Source of the DNA: Heliopora coerulea
Taxonomy: Eukaryota; Cnidaria; Anthozoa; Scleralcyonacea; Helioporidae
DNA: 64,000 nt
Assembly: GCA_030142905.1 (NCBI GenBank)
Contig: JASJOG010000148.1
Span: forward strand, 402,501 to 466,500
Direction: 5' to 3'
Shown: positions 61,201 through 64,000 of the stretch, piece after piece
How the letters are laid out: each line of letters begins with the position of its first letter
Position numbering within the stretch: the stretch's first letter is position 1
Made by a program: the position numbers and the translations under genes
The notes under the pieces: model-generated
Told to the model about the DNA's origin: nothing
Database searches by the model: none
The model's input: the letters and a program-made list of their open reading frames with translations, nothing else

Positions 61201-62232
61201 TAACACACATGATTGTTGGCATCTTTGACTTTTTCAAAACATCTGGAACAAAAATTAATTTTTCTACCATGCAAAAACAAACCCAAATTTTGAATCACAT
61301 CAAAATGATTGTCATTATGAAACAACACAACGTTGTTTATTTTACGTTCAAAATAAACTCTTTCAATTTTTCCGAATTTCTGTGAATAAACCACAAGACG
61401 AAAATTTTTTTCTTCCAAATAATTAATTTGCAATTTTTTCATACTATATTTTTTGATTTCGTCATTTTGTGATAATACTTGGCATGAGTTTTCAATTTCA
61501 ATCAACTGATCTTGGACAATGACTTTCAAATATCTATCAAAACCAGCCATGAAAGCTCGATACAATTCACTTTTCTCATTCAATGACATACTTAACAAAA
61601 CGGAATGACCCAAACAATGGCTTTCAACATCAACCTCAAGCAATCCCGATCTTTCCACGACCTTCAAGAATCACCTCATCATGATTGACATTTTCAGCGA
61701 CATCATCACGATCACGTCGATTTCCTGTTCTCTTTCTCCTTCTATCAACAACCAACCTTGAAACAACCATATATCCATTCCACACACCCTCAGTTGCAAT
61801 TTGATCATTGCTTTGCAAATGTTCATTTATTTTATCATACATTCTATCAATGGTCAAATCATGTCACGTGGTAGTCGGAGTGGTATATTCCGATTCTGGA
61901 AATTTATCAAAAAATATTCTAAACAATTGATTTTCTGTGCTTAAAGTACCAAAAGAAACCGTCAGTAAGTGATTCATTATTCTTCTTAGAGTCAAACGGA
62001 ACACAACATCAGGAGAAATTTCAGGAGCATATCGTGTCATCATTTCTTCTATATCGAAATTGAAATCAAATATTTCACTTACGACACCAAGACGAGAATA
62101 TATTTCGGTTCCTCTATGTCTCGCGTTCGCATCGTCAACAAAATGTTGATTTCTTTGGTTCTCATGAGGTGCATAACTTACAATTCTTTCGATTTCTTCT
62201 TCGGTGAAATACATTTGGCGTGGAAGACTCAT
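58233..62232 (-). pseudogene. Protein-primed DNA polymerase B with several in-frame stops
   Basis: Start at 62232 (MSLPRQMYFTEEEIER). A TGA lies at 61864-61866 and a frame change at about 61640-61660. From about 61667 one frame runs to 58233. It carries N-terminal zinc-finger-like CxxC pairs, then Exo I (VYVFDFETDA), Exo II (AHNGSKFDTLFL) and Exo III (EYCTNDVFIL). Polymerase motif A (YVDFVSLYPSIQ), motif B (NSLWGK) and motif C (YYDTDSIFYY) follow. Stops in this frame: TGA 59970-59972, TAA 59604-59606, TAA 59490-59492 and TAA 59271-59273. No frameshift occurs among these four. An additional N-terminal part may lie at 62250-62400 on the same strand. The enzyme replicates the element from terminal-protein-bound ends. 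Confidence 0.9.
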
Positions 62233-62502
62233 GATGTTTACCAAGACCAGATCGAAAACGATTCAACCACTTTGGAATTCTGAAATTGATGCTATAAAAC
62301 AATGTTTCAACAAGATTTTCGTGTTCTTCTTTTATTTCTGGCCCGTCACAAAAATCTTCCGAATTGGAATCAAAACTACAAAAAAAAAAATCATTTTTAA
62401 ATACATCAAGACACACAAATACACACAGACATAGATTCTCATCTTTCTTACCTAACAACAATTTTACAAAAGCAATTACATCTATTTTGTTCACAGATCA
62501 CC
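62233..62502. promoter_or_regulatory. Divergent spacer between polymerase and 62503 gene
   Basis: 270 bp between oppositely transcribed genes; A/T tracts (AAAAAAAAATC near 62381, CACACAAATACACACAGACA near 62411). The minus strand near 62240-62400 has a coding-like reading (EEHENLVETLFYSINFR) that might be an upstream polymerase exon. Promoter function is inferred from position only. Confidence 0.35.
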
Positions 62503-62823
62503 ATGTCAGACAACGGAGTCATGGAAATATTTGTCAAAACAGAGAATGGAAAATCCACAGTTGGAGCCACATTCTCTGACGACGATGCTAACGTGTCCTT
62601 TATAAATAGGATTTTTCCAGAAGCGATGATGGATTTTTTAAATGCTGATGGAGATCCCGTCAATGTTGCAGTATATGATTTGAACACAATCAAAGAAAGA
62701 ATAGATATATTCAAATCGCAATACATTAACATCAGCGGAACTGTTTTGGCAAGATTGAAAGCAATATTGGATTACATAGAAAATAACCAGGCTGTTTACC
62801 AAGGTATTAAAGTTTACATTTAA
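62503..62823 (+). CDS. Hypothetical protein, 106 aa
   Basis: The ATG at 62503 starts MSDNGVMEIFVKTENGK. Acidic, mixed alpha/beta, with a helical C-terminus (DIFKSQYINISGTVLARL). Intact. No family recognised. 14 bp before the SET-domain gene, so probably co-transcribed. Confidence 0.5.
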   Translation: MSDNGVMEIFVKTENGKSTVGATFSDDDANVSFINRIFPEAMMDFLNADGDPVNVAVYDLNTIKERIDIFKSQYINISGTVLARLKAILDYIENNQAVYQGIKVYI

Positions 62824-62837
62824 ATTTTTTTAGACAA

Positions 62838-63321
62838 ATGAAACGCAAGACTCAAATTCCAATTGTCAGAACAACCCAATGTAAAGCAACAAAGTTAAAA
62901 CAAAAGAGATGCAAAAAAATGACACGAAAAACCAATCAATGTTGGATTCACCTTTTGAAAAATCGAAATCTCAGAGTGAAAAAATCATTAATACCAAATG
63001 CTGGCTTTCGATTGTTTGCAGGTAAAAAAACAATCAAGAAAAACTCATCTTTGGGATTGTATACAGGAAGAAAAATCAAAAACAAATTTAGCACCATATG
63101 TGATATGCGAAAGCGGTAGAAAAAACGCACATTGTATTAATGCAAATTACAGCACAGATTCCGCACCTCGATATGCCAATGACATTATGTCGAAAAAAAA
63201 ATCAAATATGGACATAAAAAACGTCGGGAAAAGAAAATATGTTCCCAAAGCTTATGCAATCAGAGACGTCAAACCAAATCAAGAAATATATTATTATTAT
63301 GGGCCTCAATATTGGAATTAA
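62838..63321 (+). pseudogene. SET-domain lysine methyltransferase-like gene, one frameshift
   Basis: The first frame (ATG 62838) carries a Cys-rich leader (CKATKLKQKRCKK, QCWIHLLKNRNLRVKKS) and the SET opening (IPNAGFRLFAGKKTIKKN, LYTGRK). The second frame takes over at about 63070-63095 and reads PYVICESG, then SAPRYANDIMSKKKSN and AIRDVKPNQEIYYYYGPQYW to 63321. The last two correspond to the R(F/Y)xNH-like and ExxxxYG motifs of SET domains, which bind S-adenosylmethionine and the target lysine. Length, about 160 residues, resembles compact viral SET proteins. The break lies in A-rich sequence. A role in modifying host or virion histones or basic core proteins is possible but unproven. Confidence 0.75.
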
Positions 63322-63731
63322 AATTTCATAAATTTTTGTATATTGTGTGTATAAATTTCCCCATTGAAGAACATCATTGTGATAACAAAAATCTTATGAC
63401 AATGAAATTCTTAGATTGAGAAAATACCATTCATGCCATTCGCTTTTCAATTCTTCCAGTTTCATGTTTATCATGGATAGATTCAATCTTCCCAGAACGA
63501 CATTGCAATGTCAAGAATGACATGTCAATGAAGTTCTAAGACTTAAAAAATCAACAGCAACCAATATTGCAAATTTCCAGTGATCATTTACAAATTTTTT
63601 CACTGACAAACACCTCATCGTCAAGAAAACTGATGAGTGAGGTGATTGGCGGTAAAAAAAAAAGTTAAGTTCATCTTCATTCTTCTTCTTTCAAAACATC
63701 ACCTTGACAAATTCTTGCAAACAAACACATT
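63322..63731. other. Non-coding spacer with short palindromes
   Basis: Contains GACATTGCAATGTC (63499-63512), TGACATGTCA (63518-63527) and a diverged direct repeat (AATGAAATTCTTAGA near 63402, AATGAAGTTCTAAGA near 63527). No gene. Confidence 0.45.
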
Positions 63732-63992
63732 TTATAATGCACAAGACAAATACAAGTAAATTATCATAAAACCCCATAATAAATATGAACCCTTTGTCAA
63801 AACAAGAACCAACAGTTCGTAATTGATCATCACATAAAAACATAATATTAAATTGTTTCTGATCTCAGAAAGTTCATCCTGATTCTTAATTTTATGAATA
63901 AACAAACAAGTAATTGCAAAACAACAAAAAATATGAACGCATAACCCAAAATCCACCATGAGTAAGAACTTCTTTGACAAATTATACTCCAT
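63732..63992 (-). CDS. Hydrophobic protein, 86 aa, likely membrane
   Basis: ATG at 63992, MEYNLSKKFLLMVDFG. Two or three hydrophobic segments (FLLMVDFGLCVHIFCCFAITCLFI, LILCFYVMINYELLVLVL, LLWGFMIIYLYLSC) are separated by a short charged loop. No family recognised. The coding potential is moderate. It may be a membrane protein of element 2 or a chance frame. Confidence 0.35.
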   Translation of the reverse strand: MEYNLSKKFLLMVDFGLCVHIFCCFAITCLFIHKIKNQDELSEIRNNLILCFYVMINYELLVLVLTKGSYLLWGFMIIYLYLSCAL

Positions 63993-64000
63993 CCTTTTTC

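Larger units (their letters stand above)
42346..63321. mobile_element. Polinton/adintovirus-class element with virion genes (element 2)
   Basis: The region encodes the Polinton/adintovirus core: rve integrase, double-jelly-roll capsid protein, penton-like protein, adenain-type protease, FtsK/HerA ATPase and protein-primed DNA polymerase B. Small basic core-like proteins, a SET-domain gene and unrecognised genes accompany them. Genes on + run from 42.3 to 57.5 kb, polymerase and ATPase on - from 62.2 to 57.5 kb, and two + genes close the set. Spacing is very tight, with an ATGA overlap at 47649. Terminal inverted repeats were not found, so both limits are estimates and the right end may lie outside the window. 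Stops and frameshifts indicate an endogenised, inactive copy. Confidence 0.85.

Noticed and set aside
62162..62494. Separate gene on the minus strand upstream of polymerase
   Set aside because: Part of it reads like an upstream polymerase exon, and the last portion is antisense to the + gene; not enough to call a separate gene.

Overview
The window is AT-rich animal (invertebrate metazoan) DNA made almost entirely of mobile and virus-derived elements. Three things point to a eukaryote: several APE-type LINE families, a Penelope-like element and a spliced PIF/Harbinger transposase; retained GT-AG introns; and a tRNA with no operon context. A cnidarian or similar invertebrate is plausible, but the species cannot be read from the sequence. 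No intact ordinary host protein gene was recognised. The best host-like candidate is a broken alpha-kinase gene near 18.3-19.4 kb.

Layout. 1-4.68 kb: a LINE on + with an SGNH-esterase ORF1 and an uninterrupted 1168-residue ORF2, ending in an (AAT)n tail. 4.7-8.4 kb: a second, broken LINE on -. 8.74-12.58 kb: a PIF/Harbinger transposon with TAA target duplications, inserted into the 3' part of a third LINE and itself carrying a 152-bp MITE. 12.83-14.68 kb: a large imperfect inverted repeat with a telomere-like core. 15.5-25.5 kb: LINE fragments, an intron-containing integrase-core pseudogene, the alpha-kinase fragment and small foldback elements. 25.8-29.4 kb: a Penelope-like element with pseudo-LTR repeats, split by a 694-bp MITE. 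29.8-32.5 kb: a decayed Ty3/gypsy element on - with the unusual order protease-integrase-reverse transcriptase (Gmr1-like).

32.9-41.7 kb: a truncated Polinton/Maverick-type DNA element. It keeps an N-terminal polymerase piece, a BRO-N/nuclease gene, a fibre-like gene, small membrane proteins and an integrase with one stop codon. It also carries a recurring short palindrome, mostly inside reading frames. A tRNA-Lys(UUU) gene lies just beyond it at about 42.0 kb.

42.3-63.3 kb, probably running past the window: a second, fuller Polinton/adintovirus-class element. Its morphogenesis set is a double-jelly-roll major capsid protein, a penton-like minor capsid protein, small basic core proteins, an adenain-like protease and a FtsK/HerA packaging ATPase. 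It also has a protein-primed DNA polymerase B, an rve integrase, a SET-domain gene and a block of unrecognised genes at 47.1-50.1 kb. Together these would form a self-replicating, capsid-forming and integrating unit. This copy looks inactive: the polymerase has in-frame stops, the integrase has Lys at the catalytic Glu position, and several genes carry frameshifts, mostly in or near A-runs.
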